Part shown: positions 47,500-58,489 of the stretch, piece after piece
Position numbering within the stretch: position 1 is the stretch's first letter
Layout: each line of letters opens with the position of its first letter
Assembly: GCA_015847255.1 (NCBI GenBank)
Contig: JADLZK010009305.1
Coordinates: 496,001 to 560,000 of the forward strand
Length of the DNA: 64,000 bases
Direction: 5' to 3'
From: Hyparrhenia diplandra
Lineage: Eukaryota > Streptophyta > Magnoliopsida > Poales > Poaceae
The notes under the pieces: model-generated
Seen by the model: the letters and a program-made list of their open reading frames with translations, nothing else
Told to the model about the DNA's origin: nothing
Database searches by the model: none
Made by a program: the position numbers and the translations under genes

Positions 47500-47795
47500 T
47501 CATCCGGACCGTGTCGCCGGAAAAAGAACTCCAACCATGCTCGGGGGCTCGATATCAAGGTCGAAAAAGAACCCAATCAGCCCACGAGAGACCGAGGAGG
47601 AGAAGAACTCTACCGACTAAGATCGAGAGAAAAAGAACCCTACCGGCGGGGATCGGGAAAAAAGAACTCCAACTACCCTCGGGGGCTCGATCTTACGGGA
47701 GCAAAAGAACTCAACCAGAAGGGATCAAAAAAGAACCTTACCGGCGGGGATCGGGGACGAAAAAGAACCCTACCATCACACGTCAAGTTGGGGGG
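47500..47795 (+). repeat. Tandem GAAC-rich repeats in the non-autonomous element
   Basis: Units near 25-40 bases share AAAAAGAACCCTACCGGCGGG plus ATCGG, interleaved with two CTCGGGGGCTCGAT copies (47542, 47680). No coding role is apparent. Confidence 0.75.
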
Positions 47796-48064
47796 CGTGC
47801 TATCAAGTCGCTCCATTACGTTCGGGTCGAGGTGCGACTTTTGGGCAGTTCATCGGGGCCTTGATTAGTACCAGTTTCTTGACCCTGCTACAAGACTTCT
47901 ACGACGTCTTCCAGCAGGCTCGGGGGCTGCAGGATACCTGGTACAAGTTTTTTTCAAAAAGAACTCTGTTCCTAAGCAGAAGGTCGTAGGTTCGACAAGA
48001 AGAACTTGAAGACGGAGGAGAAGATCTCAAAGACCTTCCAGCTCTTTGTACCAAAAAGCAAGAA

Positions 48065-48107
48065 GCTCGGGGGCTACACCCTACGGGTGCACTTTTCAAG
48101 TGCACAC
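48065..48107 (+). promoter_or_regulatory. G-run plus 8-bp hairpin near the 3' LTR
   Basis: CTCGGGGGCTACACCCTACG is followed by a perfect stem GTGCACTT / AAGTGCAC with a three-base loop (48087-48105). It parallels 3831-3868 in the Tat-like element. Confidence 0.45.
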
Positions 48108-48196
48108 CATATGATGATCTCAAGACCATATCAAGGCTTCATCCGAGAAAGGCGAAGACAGCTCTCATGACTCAACCTTGAGATGCTCGAGGGGGC

Positions 48197-48623
48197 TTGT
48201 GGATACGGGATCACCGAAGTACTTGTACTACAAAAAGAACCCCACAAGGGAGAAACTCTAGTCCTACTAGGTTTCCCCACTTGTAATCCTAGTAGAACTC
48301 CCATGTAATCCTACTAGGAACCCTCACTTTGTAACCGACTAGGACTCCTGCCCCGGGACTATATAATGGAGGGCAGGGCTCCCTAGATCGGCAAAGCTTG
48401 ATCACAACGGCTCGGACCTCCGGGTCTGAACTCCAAAGCGCAGGCGCCATATATTCCGCCCAGGCCCCGGGCGTAGGGTGCCATCCCGGCACGCCGAACC
48501 CAAGTATAAATCGGCCGTCTCTCTGCGTTTACCATCGAGTTCCTACGTTCGCCGACCACCCCTCCAGAACAAAACCCCGCCTCGGGTCACCCGTGGACGG
48601 GCCGACGGTGTTAAAACATCGGC
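48197..48623 (+). repeat. 3' LTR of the non-autonomous element
   Basis: Near-identical to 45362-45796 with about ten short differences, mainly small indels around GC-rich trinucleotides. Confidence 0.88.
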
Positions 48624-48792
48624 GAGTCCCCTTCCCCCTTGGCCTTGGGGTTGTATTTATAGAGGGGGTGGAGGGAGTACATTTTCCATCCGCCCCCTTA
48701 GATTGGAAATTTACAAGCGAGCCCTCACACTAGTTGAGTATTGGGCCTTTTACAAGGGGAGGGGTGGCGCACCGGCACCCCTACCCCCAACA

Positions 48793-49572
48793 ATCAGTTC
48801 GTTGTTCCTTCCGGGTTTTGCTCTTGTTCTAGTCCGTCCATTCGACGAGTGGGGATCCCGGGGACAAGAGTAGTGCTCGATATGCGGGCATGGTGCCGGG
48901 TATTACGACACCGCAGATATATGAGGGCATGCCACGGTTGAGGGGGTAGGCGGCTTGGTCGTGACAAGCCTTGACCGCCCCTTGAAATCCCCCCACGTTC
49001 GTATGTTCTGTAGGAGTTCGTAAATGCTTCCTATCGGCCGTATGGTATCCAGGAAGTCTCCCTGTTATCCTAGACCTAACCATGATTAAATCAGTTTGCA
49101 TATGATCCTAACTATTCATTTGTATGGCCATGACTAGATACATTAGAATTACTCCATTAGGTTATTCATTTATTCTTTATCTATTTTTTCTTTATCCTTT
49201 TGCTGGTGGATTCTTAAGTGTGTGTCACACTATCCAAGAACCGTTATTGCTTACCCCTGTTATGAACAATTTGGTCTAAGCAAACACATGTTCCTCTATT
49301 CAGATGCCATCTTTGGTTTATTAATCACATGCCTTCCTTTGGGAAAATATAAATAACGATACCCGAATACTTCCGGGTGAAATGCTACAATGATAGATCC
49401 AGGCGCTTTGCGGATGAAATATCTAAGATGGCAAGATCTATCCCGTTGACAATCCCTTTTCAGATCACCGACATGGTGGTTTACTTGGGAATGTCAGCGG
49501 CGCATTTCTGGCGCTTTTATTGGGGATGGGTTTTATACCTGTTTCCATTGATTGCGCTAAGAAATGACAACA
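48793..49572 (+). repeat. Right end of the outer LTR-type insertion
   Basis: After the minus-strand LTR the outer element resumes and runs to GACAACA at 49572. The block GATACCCGAATACTTCCGGG (near 49360) followed by GCGCTTTGCGGAT has the form of the U5 end of grass gypsy LTRs; the Athila-like LTR here also ends with a similar block (GGAATACTCTCGGGTGAAAG). No gene. Confidence 0.5.
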
Positions 49573-49577
49573 GTCAT

Positions 49578-50817
49578 CAAAGCTAAGAATGATGCTAGCA
49601 AGCTAGCAATTGGAGATGACACAAAGCACGATGTTGCCAAAGCTGGGACACGGTAGCGTTTCGGATGCATGCAGAAGGAGTGCAGCGAGCTGCTCGCTCA
49701 TCTCAGTTGTGACGTGGGCCCATTGGAGCAACCGCCATCGATAGGATGGTCGACAAGCTTGCGTTTGTGAACAACAGAGAGAAGGGACACGGATGTCTAT
49801 GGATTGCTTACCATCATCGGCACAGGAGCGGCGACCTTTACGATTAGGTGCCCGGATGCAGCAGCTAGGGCACAACACGGCTAGCTGCGGCTAATTGGCT
49901 TGATGGTCGACATGCCACCGACGAAGGTGGACGGTGATGACGCTGCACGGCCCGAGATGAATAAAATTGACCAAAGAAAATATCACCAATGAGTTCGCCA
50001 TGTCAAGGAGGTGACGATGTTCCTCAAACTTAAAGCGGAATCGAGGCAACGACTTCAACAAATTGAAAACACGGTAGCAAACCCCAACTATGCATGGTGG
50101 CTAGGGTTTCGAGCTCGGGATGAAGCGGTGTTGGTGTGATTGGACTACCAAAAGACGGCGCCGACGCAAACGCGCAACTTATACAGGGACAGGGTGCGGT
50201 TTGCACCAGGAGGCGCGACTTTTGCGCCGACGGGTTCGCACACACGGGTTCGGCTTGAAACGAACTCCAGGGTCAACTCGATGAAGTTGATGAACGACAC
50301 TGACAACATGGGGTCGTCGCATTGGTCACAGCGAGGGGAAAGGATGGCCACGCTGCGCGGTTGTGTTGTGCTCCCCATCGGCATGCTGGCTGCTGCGGCC
50401 CAAGAGCATGTAGCCACGTCCGAGGAAAAGAAATGGCCAGCGGGACAGAAGCAAGCTAGGAAAAGAAAGGACCAGCGTATTTTGCTGCCAGGCCAAATTA
50501 GAGAGGAAAGAGGGAACATGCCTTTGGGCCAAATTCCAGAAAATGGACGAAAGAAAATAGAATACATTTCCTTTATACATATAAAACAGGTTTTCAAAAG
50601 GCATTTTCAAAAGCTTTTGAATCCATTGTCAAAACCACACATCACAAAATTAGAATAATGCACCAGCATGAATGCTCAATCATGTTTCTACTTCCTATGA
50701 TAAATTTTATTCTAGTGAAAAATATTGTTTTAACTATGTGTTTCGTGAGCACAAAAAATCCAAATTAAATCATTTTAGCTCTATTTCAAAAAAAAAGGCA
50801 AATTTTAGGGTGTGACA
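49578..50817 (+). repeat. LTR-like block of unit I, right segment (starts at 14786)
   Basis: Together with 14786-15571 it forms about 2.03 kb opening TGTAATACC and closing GGGTGTGACA, the same as 53789-55812. The T-rich tail with AAATTTTAGGGTGTGACA is a form I know from grass LTR ends. No flanking target duplication could be defined, so solo LTR is an inference. Open frames inside are unrecognised. Confidence 0.4.
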
Positions 50818-51629
50818 CTGTGCTTGTCCCAGCATTGTTGTGCATACACAAATTATTCGCGACGTTGTTTGTACTATTGTTTGGTGGGTTGTCGGTTTGC
50901 AAACACTCCGTGGTAGGTAAAATGTGGCGTATTTTTTCTCAGCCATGGAGCTAGTAACGCTTTAATTTTAATATGCCCACTCTATCGATACCGTTCAACT
51001 GTCAGTGTTGGCCCAATCAACAAAATAGGAAACCATGTCATAAGCTAACAACAATGACATCCTTAGAAATATGGAATTGGTGGACACGATGGAAATTTCT
51101 TTCCTACAAGTGGTTTTCTGGTCATACCGTAATGAATGTTGGCCATCTGAACCACCAATAGCAATGAGAACAAGACACGAGTTGCTAACGCGCCACTAAA
51201 TATAGGAAAATATTTAACATCAACGTGACACTGATCCTTTCACACATTATATGCCCACATGGAGAACAAGCAATCCCATATAGAAATAACCACTTATCCA
51301 CTAGACGAACACAAATATATTGAACCTGTGCTAAAAGAAAGAACACATTTTTTTGCGGTGAGCACATATTCTATTTAATACAATTTATTACAACAAAACT
51401 TTTGTGGATATTGGAACGGGATTGCCAATTGTTATCAACCAACTTGATAGTCCATTTACAAAAAATTACAAAGATATGACATTAATAGGATCGTGCCATG
51501 CTTGGCTATCGATCGAGCGGTTCACCTTCGCGAAATGTTGGCCGTTGATGTAATCGATAGAGGGTTGACACACCTCCCTTGTGCGGGTCATCAAGTGGAT
51601 GTGGCTAGACAAACTTGGGGCTTGCCTTC

Positions 51630-51966
51630 CTACAGCTTGCCCTCTTTGATCTCTGACAACCTGGCCTTATACTTCTCACCACAGTTGTCTTCACACAGCT
51701 TGAAGGCAGATTGGTCACTCTTCACCTTGTCGCATTCCTTGACGCAGTGCAGCCAACCCGATGGTCGCATAACCCGTGTGCTCCAAGAGGCTACACTTCC
51801 CCTTGCAAATGTCGATGTCGGTACCTTCGCATTTCTTGTTGCAATCGGCCACCTTTCCTAACAACTCTTTGATCTTGTCAGCATTTTCACCTGAAAACAC
51901 TAATGGGGCTACCAGGATAAGGGTTAGTACGAATAGAGCTCTAGCAATGCTATTGCTCTGCGCCAT
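51630..51966 (-). pseudogene. Small secreted cysteine-rich peptide, copy I (frameshift)
   Basis: The ATG at 51966 opens MAQSNSIARALFVLTLILVA, a clean signal peptide with cleavage likely near residue 25-28. The mature part has CNKKC...CKGKC (Cys 42, 46, 54, 58), then in another frame CVKEC and CEDNC: two CX3C...CX3C pairs, the spacing of alpha-hairpinin-type helical hairpins. The expected length is about 111 residues ending KEGKL and a stop at 51630. One extra base near 51748 (GCAGTGCAGCC against CAGGCAGCC in copy II) shifts the frame after GLAA. No intron is needed. A TATA-like CATTATATAT lies at 52050-52041. A role in defence, as in other secreted Cys-rich plant peptides, is inference only; I cannot name the family. 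Confidence 0.7.
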
Positions 51967-52040
51967 TATTGCTCTCCCTTTTGTGGCTAATCTTATTGGA
52001 TAACAACAGGTTTACTGGTGGAGCTACCATGTCGTCCTAC

Positions 52041-52050
52041 ATATATAATG
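52041..52050 (-). promoter_or_regulatory. TATA box of peptide gene copy I
   Basis: CATTATATAT on the minus strand, about 75 bases before the ATG at 51966. The same sequence precedes copy II (57040-57031). Confidence 0.5.
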
Positions 52051-53788
52051 GAGGGGAGCATGTAAGTTAGGCATGAGTGTGAGGCCTCGAGAGCTTCATG
52101 GTCATCTATTTTGTGGTAAGTGCATGCCCTTCTTCGCTGCCCCACCCAATTTTCCGTTTCTTTCGCTTTACCTCATAAATGTTGTTGCCTTGGCAACCAT
52201 ACATGGGTTTTAACTTTTTAGCTAGTCGAAAAATCACGAACGCATTGCGAAGAGGACAATGACAACGCTTGCTGGGAAATTGTATTTTGTTATTGGCATC
52301 AATGTATGGTTTTACAACTCTTTAGGTATAATCCGTAAACAAGACAATTATTTTCCATGTGCTAGGCTCCTCATCCAGAAAAAATGTAACCATAGAGCTT
52401 CCAAAATAAATTTTTGCATGTGGGAGTCATCTTGACCTTAGTCGTGCTCCTCAGCCATTGCTATCACCTCGTATGCAGTTGCCCTATGATTTGATTGACA
52501 TCACTTTTATTTTGTTGGGGTTGGGGTTCATAAAGGCTACAATAGTTCTATATCATGATAGTAGCTGCTCTGTTTGTAAGAAACCTAGTTACTCACAAAG
52601 TGAATATACAATTTTAGAATTAATTAAAGACAAGAGGATATTGTTCGACCACATGTCTTTGAACTTACACTAACAAGTGAACTACATTTTAATAAGTACT
52701 CGATGCCCCCAGACGGTGGCTTAGCACTCCTTATTAACTTATTTCTTTTTGAGTCACGGTGCCTTATTTAGCGACTTCCAAGGTAACACAAAAAGTTTAA
52801 AGCATATGGGCATTACAAATACGGCAAAACCTATTTTTGTCCGCCTAATGATCTCCCAATATCCCTGGCCTTCAACAAAGGTGAAATTGGTTCTTTCATT
52901 GTGTGTCGTAACGCGATTAACCAGAAAAAAACCTTGCATTACCCGGATATGTGATGGGCATGCAGTCCGGACCACATACAATAATCTACGTAGCTATTCC
53001 CATGCCATGTTTCACAAAGTATTGCTTCTGGTAGGTGTAACACCGGTTTTAAGGATAAAAAACGAATGAACACCATATGTGAGCCCCGGAAGTCAAATCT
53101 CACATATAGCTACAAATGAAGTGTACTATCATTAAACCAATGCTTTATATAACGTACATAGTATAAAAGAATACAACCTCAGCTAGCAGACAACGGAAAG
53201 ACGACTCCAATCTCTAGGTGTAGACTCCACTCCACATGGACCGACTAACTGGTTGACCACAAGCATAAACTTCTCCTGAGGTGTGGGGAATAGCAAGAGT
53301 GAGTCCATATCGAACTCCGCAAATATAGCTAGGCAATATCTGACCCATATCCCATGATCATTATAACATAAGTAATGTATAGCATAAAATGATAAACATG
53401 AGTAATTAATGAACATTGGTCATTATCCTTAATGCTATGGTTCCAAGGTCGCTTTGTGACCTCGTGCAAGGCCCGATATACCGCTTTATCAAACTCTGCG
53501 CAGAGGTGTGCACTTTCACTATGAGTTGCGATTCCCAAATGCAAGGGTTAGCTAGACCCAAGCACCGAGAACCACTAAGAAGTCCCCAAAAGGTTCGTCT
53601 AACATGTTGGGGCAGCTAAGTCGTCAGATATAGAACCCACCCTTCCTATATGGCACATTACCGCAACCTATACTCATATATTACGGGACAGGGGGCATAC
53701 TATATCCAATTCAGCACATCCTCCAAGTTGCTAAAAAAATGATCCTAAGGGAGCTAATGTCAGAGCCATATAACCCTTATAGTTGTAC

Positions 53789-55812
53789 TGTAATACCCGG
53801 ATTCGCTAAAGCAGGCAATTCCCCATGTTACTAATAATCATCTTTACGTTTATGCCATACACATTCATTAAGTTATATGATCATGTTTGCAATAAAGTAA
53901 GCAAATCCCATTACTATACTTGCCTTAAATAGATATCCTTCTCACTTCCAAATCTTCAAGATAACTCCTTGACTGCAAACTTCTTCAAGATCAACAATGT
54001 AAAGCTCACCGTCTACTTGAATCCAAGCATCAACACACAATCATCCGAGCATTCATACACGAAGCAAACAAGGAGATACAATTAGAACAGTACACAACCA
54101 GCAAGAAAACACGTTGAAAAGTGTATAAACTATTCTACACGCCGCTACGATCACATCGATGTAAAGATCACCGAAATCAGGTTTAAAATGCAAAAATTAT
54201 GGAGTTTTTGGAAATCTGATGGCAAGGAAGTCCACCCATAAAAATAATTATGTTGCCGTTGATACAAAGAAGATGGAATAATAGGTAGCCGAAGGATAAA
54301 TTACGACTGATTGACCGAATACCAATTATGGTGCAAAAGTGCATGTCGGCGAGACGGGAAGGAAGATAAATATAGAATAACTAATACAAAAGGTGTAGCT
54401 GGACTACGTGGTGCTCAATCCGATGAAGTGCATGCCATATGCACTCATGCATAACTGGCTCGAAAAAGCCTCGCAAATAGAAAGGCATACGACATGGCCG
54501 TGGTGGTTTAGATGTATGTATTTCTAGATTTGTTTTTGCTAACGGAAAACGGCAAGAAGACCGGTGATGTCATCAAAGCTAAGAATGATGTTAGCAAGCT
54601 AGCAATTGAGATGACACAAAGCATGCATGTTGCCAAAGCTGGGGCACGGCAGCATTTTGGATGCATGCAGAAGGAGTGCAGCGAGCTGCTCGCTCATCTC
54701 AGTTGTGACGTGGGCCGCTGGAGCAACCGCCATCAGATAGGATGGCTGACAAGCTTGCGTTTGTGAACAACAGAGAGAAGGGACACGGATGTCTGTGGAT
54801 TGCTTACCATCATCGGCATAGGAGCGGCGACCTTTACGATTAGGTGCCCGGATGCAGCAGCTGGGGCACAACACGGCTAGCTGCGGCTAATTGGCTTGAT
54901 GGTCGACATGCCGCCGACGAAGGTGGACGGTGATGACGCTGCACGGCCCGAGATGAATAAAATTGACCAAAGAAAATATCACCAATGAGTTCGCCATGTC
55001 AAGGAGGTGACGATGTTGCTCAAACTTACAGCGGAATCGAGGCAACGACTTCAGCAAATTGAAACACGGCAGCAAACCCCAACTATGCATGGTGGCTAGG
55101 GTTTCGAGCTCGGGATGAAGCGGTGTTGGTGCGATTGGACTACCAAAAGACGGCGCCGACGCAAACGCGCAACTTATACAGGGATAGGGTGCGGTTTCCA
55201 CCAGGAGGCGCGACTTTGCGTCGACGGGTTCGCACACACGGGTTCGGCTTGGAAACGAACTCCAGGGGCAACTCGATGAAGTTGATGAACGACACTGACA
55301 ACATGGGGCCGTCGCATTGGTCACAGCGAGGGGAAAAGGATGGCCACGCTGCGCTGTTGTGTTGTGCTCCCCATCGGCATGCTGGCTGCTGCGGCCCAAG
55401 AGCATGTAGCCACGTCCGAGGAAAAGAAATGGCCAGCGGGACAGAAGCAAGCTAGGAAAAGAAAGGACCAGCGTATTTTGCTGCCAGGCCAAATTAGAGA
55501 GGAAAGAGGGAACATGCCTTTGGGCCAAATTCAGAAAATGGACGAAAGAAAATAGAATACATTTCCTTTATATATATAAAACAGGTTTTCAAAAGGCATT
55601 TTCAAAAGCTTTTGAATCCATTGTCAAAACCACACATCACAAAATTAGAATAATGCACCAGCATGAATGCTCAATCATGTTTCTACTTCCTATGATAAAT
55701 TTTATTCTAGTGAAAAATATTGTTTTAACTATGTGTTTCGTGGAGCACAAAAAATCCAAATTAAATCATTTTAGCTCTATTTCAAAAAAAAGGAAAATTT
55801 TAGGGTGTGACA
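53789..55812 (+). repeat. LTR-like block of unit II, 2.02 kb
   Basis: Uninterrupted version of the block at 14786-15571 plus 49578-50817. It opens TGTAATACCCGG and closes GGGTGTGACA. There is no internal region or second LTR, so if it is retroviral in origin it is a solo LTR that predates the tandem duplication. Confidence 0.4.
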
Positions 55813-56670
55813 CTGTGCTTGTCCCAGCATTGTTGTGCATACACAAATTATTCGCGACGTTGTTTGTACTATTGTTTGGTGGGTTGTCGGTTTGCAAACA
55901 CTCCGTGGTAGGTAAAATGTGGCATATTTTTTCTCAGCCATGGAGCTAGTAACGCTTTAATTTTAATATGCCCACTCTATCGATACCGTTCAACTGTCAG
56001 TGCTGGCCCAATCAACAAAATAGGAAACCATGTCATAAGCTAACAACAATGACATCCTTAGAAATATGGAATCGTCGGACACGATGGAAATTTCTTTCCT
56101 ACAAGTGGTTTTCTGGTCATACCGTAATCAATGTTGGCCATCCGAACCACCAATAGCAATGAGAACAAGACACGAGTTGCTAATGCTCCACTAAATATAG
56201 GAAAATATTTAACATCAACGTGACACTGATCCTTTCACACATTATATGCCCACATGGAGAACAAGCAATCCCATATAGAAATAACCACTTATCCACTAGA
56301 CGAACACAAATATATTGAACCTGTGCTAAAAAGAAAGAACACATTTTTTTGCGGTGAGCACATATTCTATTTAATACAATTTATTACAACAAAACTTTTG
56401 TGGATATTGGAACGGGATTGCCAATTGTTATCAACCAACTTGATAGTCCATTTACAAAAAATTACAAAGATATGACATTAATAGGATCGTGCCATGCTTG
56501 GCTATCGATCGAGCGGGTTCACCTTCGGCGAAATGTTGGCCGTTGATGTACTGATAGAGGGTTGACACACCTCCCTTGTGCGGGTCATCAAGTGGATGTG
56601 GCTAGACAAACTTGGGGCTTGCCTTCCTACAGCTTGCCCTCTTTGATCTCGACAACCTGGCCTTATACTT

Positions 56671-56959
56671 CTAACCACAGTTGTCTTCACACAGCTTGAA
56701 GGCAGATTGGTCACTCTTCACCTTGTCGCATTCCTTGACACAGGCAGCCAACCCGATGGTCGCATAACCCGTGTGCTCCAAGAGGCTACACTTCCCCTTG
56801 CAAATGTCGATGTCGGTACCTTCACATTTCTTGTTGCAATCGGCCACCTTTCCTAACAACTCTTTGATCTTGTCGGCATTTTCACCGAAAACACTAATGG
56901 GGCTACCGAATAAGGGTTAGTACGAATAGAGCTCCTGCAATGCTCTTGCTCTGCGCCAT
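56671..56959 (-). pseudogene. Small secreted cysteine-rich peptide, copy II (frameshift and early stop)
   Basis: The ATG is at 56959, as in copy I, but two short deletions in the signal peptide/propeptide (near 56906 and 56886) break the frame. The cysteine region is open (LGKVADCNKKC, then CKGKC, CVKEC, CEDNC) and, unlike copy I, runs across the GLAAC junction. It ends at a TAG just after EDNCG (56671), where copy I has GAG, so the last ten residues are lost. The two copies are therefore broken in different places. A TATA-like box is at 57031-57040. Confidence 0.7.
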
Positions 56960-57653
56960 TATTGCTCCCTTTTGTGGCTAATCTTATTGATAACAACAGG
57001 TTTACTGGTGGAGCTACCGTGTCGTCCCTTCATATATAATGGAGGGGAGCATGTAAATTAGGCATGAGTGTGAGGCCACGAGAGCTTCATGGTCATCTAT
57101 TTTGTGGTAAGTGCATGCCCTTCTTCGCTGCCCCACCCAATTTTCCGTTTCTTTCGCTTTACCTCATAATTGTTGTTGCCTTGGCAACCATACATGGGTT
57201 TTAACTTTTTAGCTAGTCGAAAAATCACGAACGCATTGCGTAAGAGGACAATGACAACGCTTTTGCTGGGAAATTGTATTTTGTTATTGGCAACAATGTA
57301 TGGTTTTACAACTCTTTAGGTATAATCCGTAAACAAGACAATTATTTTCCATGTGCTAGGCTCCTCATCCAGAAAAAAATGTAACCATAGAGCTTCCAAA
57401 ATAAATTTTTGCATGTGGTAGTCATCTTGACCTTAGTCGTGCTCCTCAGCCATTGCTATCACCTCGTATGCAGTTGCCCTATGATTTGATTGACATCACT
57501 TTTATTTTGTTGGGGTTGGGGTTCATAAAGGCTACAATAGTTCTATATCATGATAGTAGCTGCTCTGTTTGTAAGAAACCTAGTTACTCACAGTGAATAT
57601 ACAATTTTAGAATTAATTAGAGACAAGAGAATATTGTTCGACCACATGTCTTT

Positions 57654-57801
57654 GACCTCGGGCAAGGCTAGTATACCGGTTTATCAAACTTTCTTTGAGA
57701 GGTGTGCACTTTCACTATGAGTTGCGATTCCCAAATGCATGGGTTAGCTAGACCCAAGCACCGAGAACCACTAAGAAGTCCCCAAAAGGTTCGTCTAACA
57801 T
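57654..57801 (+). repeat. Fragment of tandem unit III
   Basis: CTCGGGCAAGGCTAGTATAC through AAGGTTCGTCTAACAT matches 53460-53601 and 14463-14602. After TAACAT the repeat ends and unrelated sequence begins, so this is the right edge of the array. Confidence 0.85.
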
Positions 57802-58489
57802 CTTTGGGGGCGCGCCCGAGACCTGTCCGTGCTCGCCTGGATCTACGTGTAAACTTCGTGTGGTTAATGTATATTACTACTTGTGGAGTTACAAATGTCT
57901 AGCGTTTGGGCTGCACGTATGCGATGTTGCAGTGTGATTTTCCAGTTCTGTGCGCATGCAGTTATGCTCTTTCTGTTTTCTCTTTGACTGATTGATTCAG
58001 TTGTGTGGGGATGTTTAGTTGGTAAAATATTTTGGGTTTAGCTATTGTAGCACTTTTCATTTGTATTTGATAATTATTATTGTTCCGGCATGGGTTAAGT
58101 AGGCTCAAAAGATTCATCTCAGCACTTTACAACCAAACTGTGCAATTAGTTTTTTTATTTACCTGTGCAATTAGTTTTTTTATTTACCTATATTTTATGT
58201 TCCATGCATGAGTTAAAAGATTCGATGTGATGTGATGGACACGGTAGCACTTTTGGAAACTAAACAACCTCTATATATGTTGATTAAAATTGAGAGTGTT
58301 TGGCATGTTTTAATAAACTTTTTGTGGCCCTAGTTGCTGCAATACATACAACGGTCCATCCTCTTGAAGGAGTTCCGGCCCATAGAGCCCAATGCACCAG
58401 CAATAAGTAATAACTTACCGTCAAACCCAATAACCAGACAGAAGATGAGCCTCCACTACGCAAAGTAGCTGCAAAATAGTTGTACTAAG
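57802..58489. other. Intergenic, AT-rich; no gene seen
   Basis: T-rich DNA with many stops in all frames. A duplicated phrase CTGTGCAATTAGTTTTTTTATTTACCT occurs twice near 58135-58190. Confidence 0.5.

Larger units (their letters stand above)
45362..48623 (+). mobile_element. Non-autonomous LTR retrotransposon, 3.26 kb
   Basis: Two LTRs of about 430 bases (45362-45796 and 48197-48623) flank 2.4 kb. GAGTC is duplicated at 45357-45361 and 48624-48628. A primer site GGCTGGCGGCGCCAGGTAGG follows the first LTR; a purine tract GATGCTCGAGGGGGCT precedes the second. The interior has no gag or pol: one open frame at 45837-46139 (rich in Arg) is unrecognised. Size and layout fit a non-autonomous gypsy derivative mobilised by a partner. 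Confidence 0.88.
45256..48792 (-). repeat. 5' LTR of the minus-strand element, split by a nested insertion
   Basis: On the minus strand the LTR starts TGTTGGGGGTAGGGG at 48792 and ends GGTGCGACCCACA at 45256. Removing the nested element (45362-48623) leaves about 270 bases. A TATA box (CTATAAATACAACCCC on the minus strand) lies at about 48650-48665. The right flank is ATCAG (48793-48797). I found no matching second LTR, so the 3' end of the element is lost or too changed to see. Confidence 0.6.
15572..49572. mobile_element. 34-kb nested insertion into tandem unit I, flanked by GTCAT
   Basis: Comparison with unit II (54569-54573) shows that the ancestral site read GATGTCATCAAAGC. Here GTCAT (15567-15571) is followed by TGTTGACGGTAACC, and at the far end GAAATGACAACA is followed by GTCAT (49573-49577) and then CAAAGC. 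The insertion is therefore bounded by TGTTG...CAACA ends and a 5-bp duplication, as expected for an LTR element or solo LTR. No second copy of its LTR was found. The outer element itself is mostly 15572-21494 and 48793-49572; everything else inside appears to be later nested insertions. Confidence 0.75.
49573..53157 (+). repeat. Tandem unit I, right part
   Basis: It matches unit II at an offset of about 4995 bases as far as 52662. It contains the end of the LTR-like block (to 50817), the cysteine-rich peptide gene (51630-51966) and about 1.1 kb of upstream DNA of that gene. The part 52663-53157 has no counterpart in unit II. Confidence 0.9.
53158..57653 (+). repeat. Tandem unit II
   Basis: It begins where 14158 begins (ATAGTATAAAA) and follows unit I through the LTR-like block and the peptide gene. 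Near 57653 it jumps from the position equal to 52662 to the position equal to about 53457, at a shared TGA, so about 790 bases (end of this unit and start of the next) are missing. Identity to unit I is high, with differences mostly of 1-2 bases. Confidence 0.9.

Noticed and set aside
53158..57801. Assembly of two haplotypes instead of a tandem array
   Set aside because: Unit II is joined to a unit III fragment by an internal deletion, and the copies differ at many sites, which is easier to explain by true tandem duplication; long reads are still needed to exclude the alternative.
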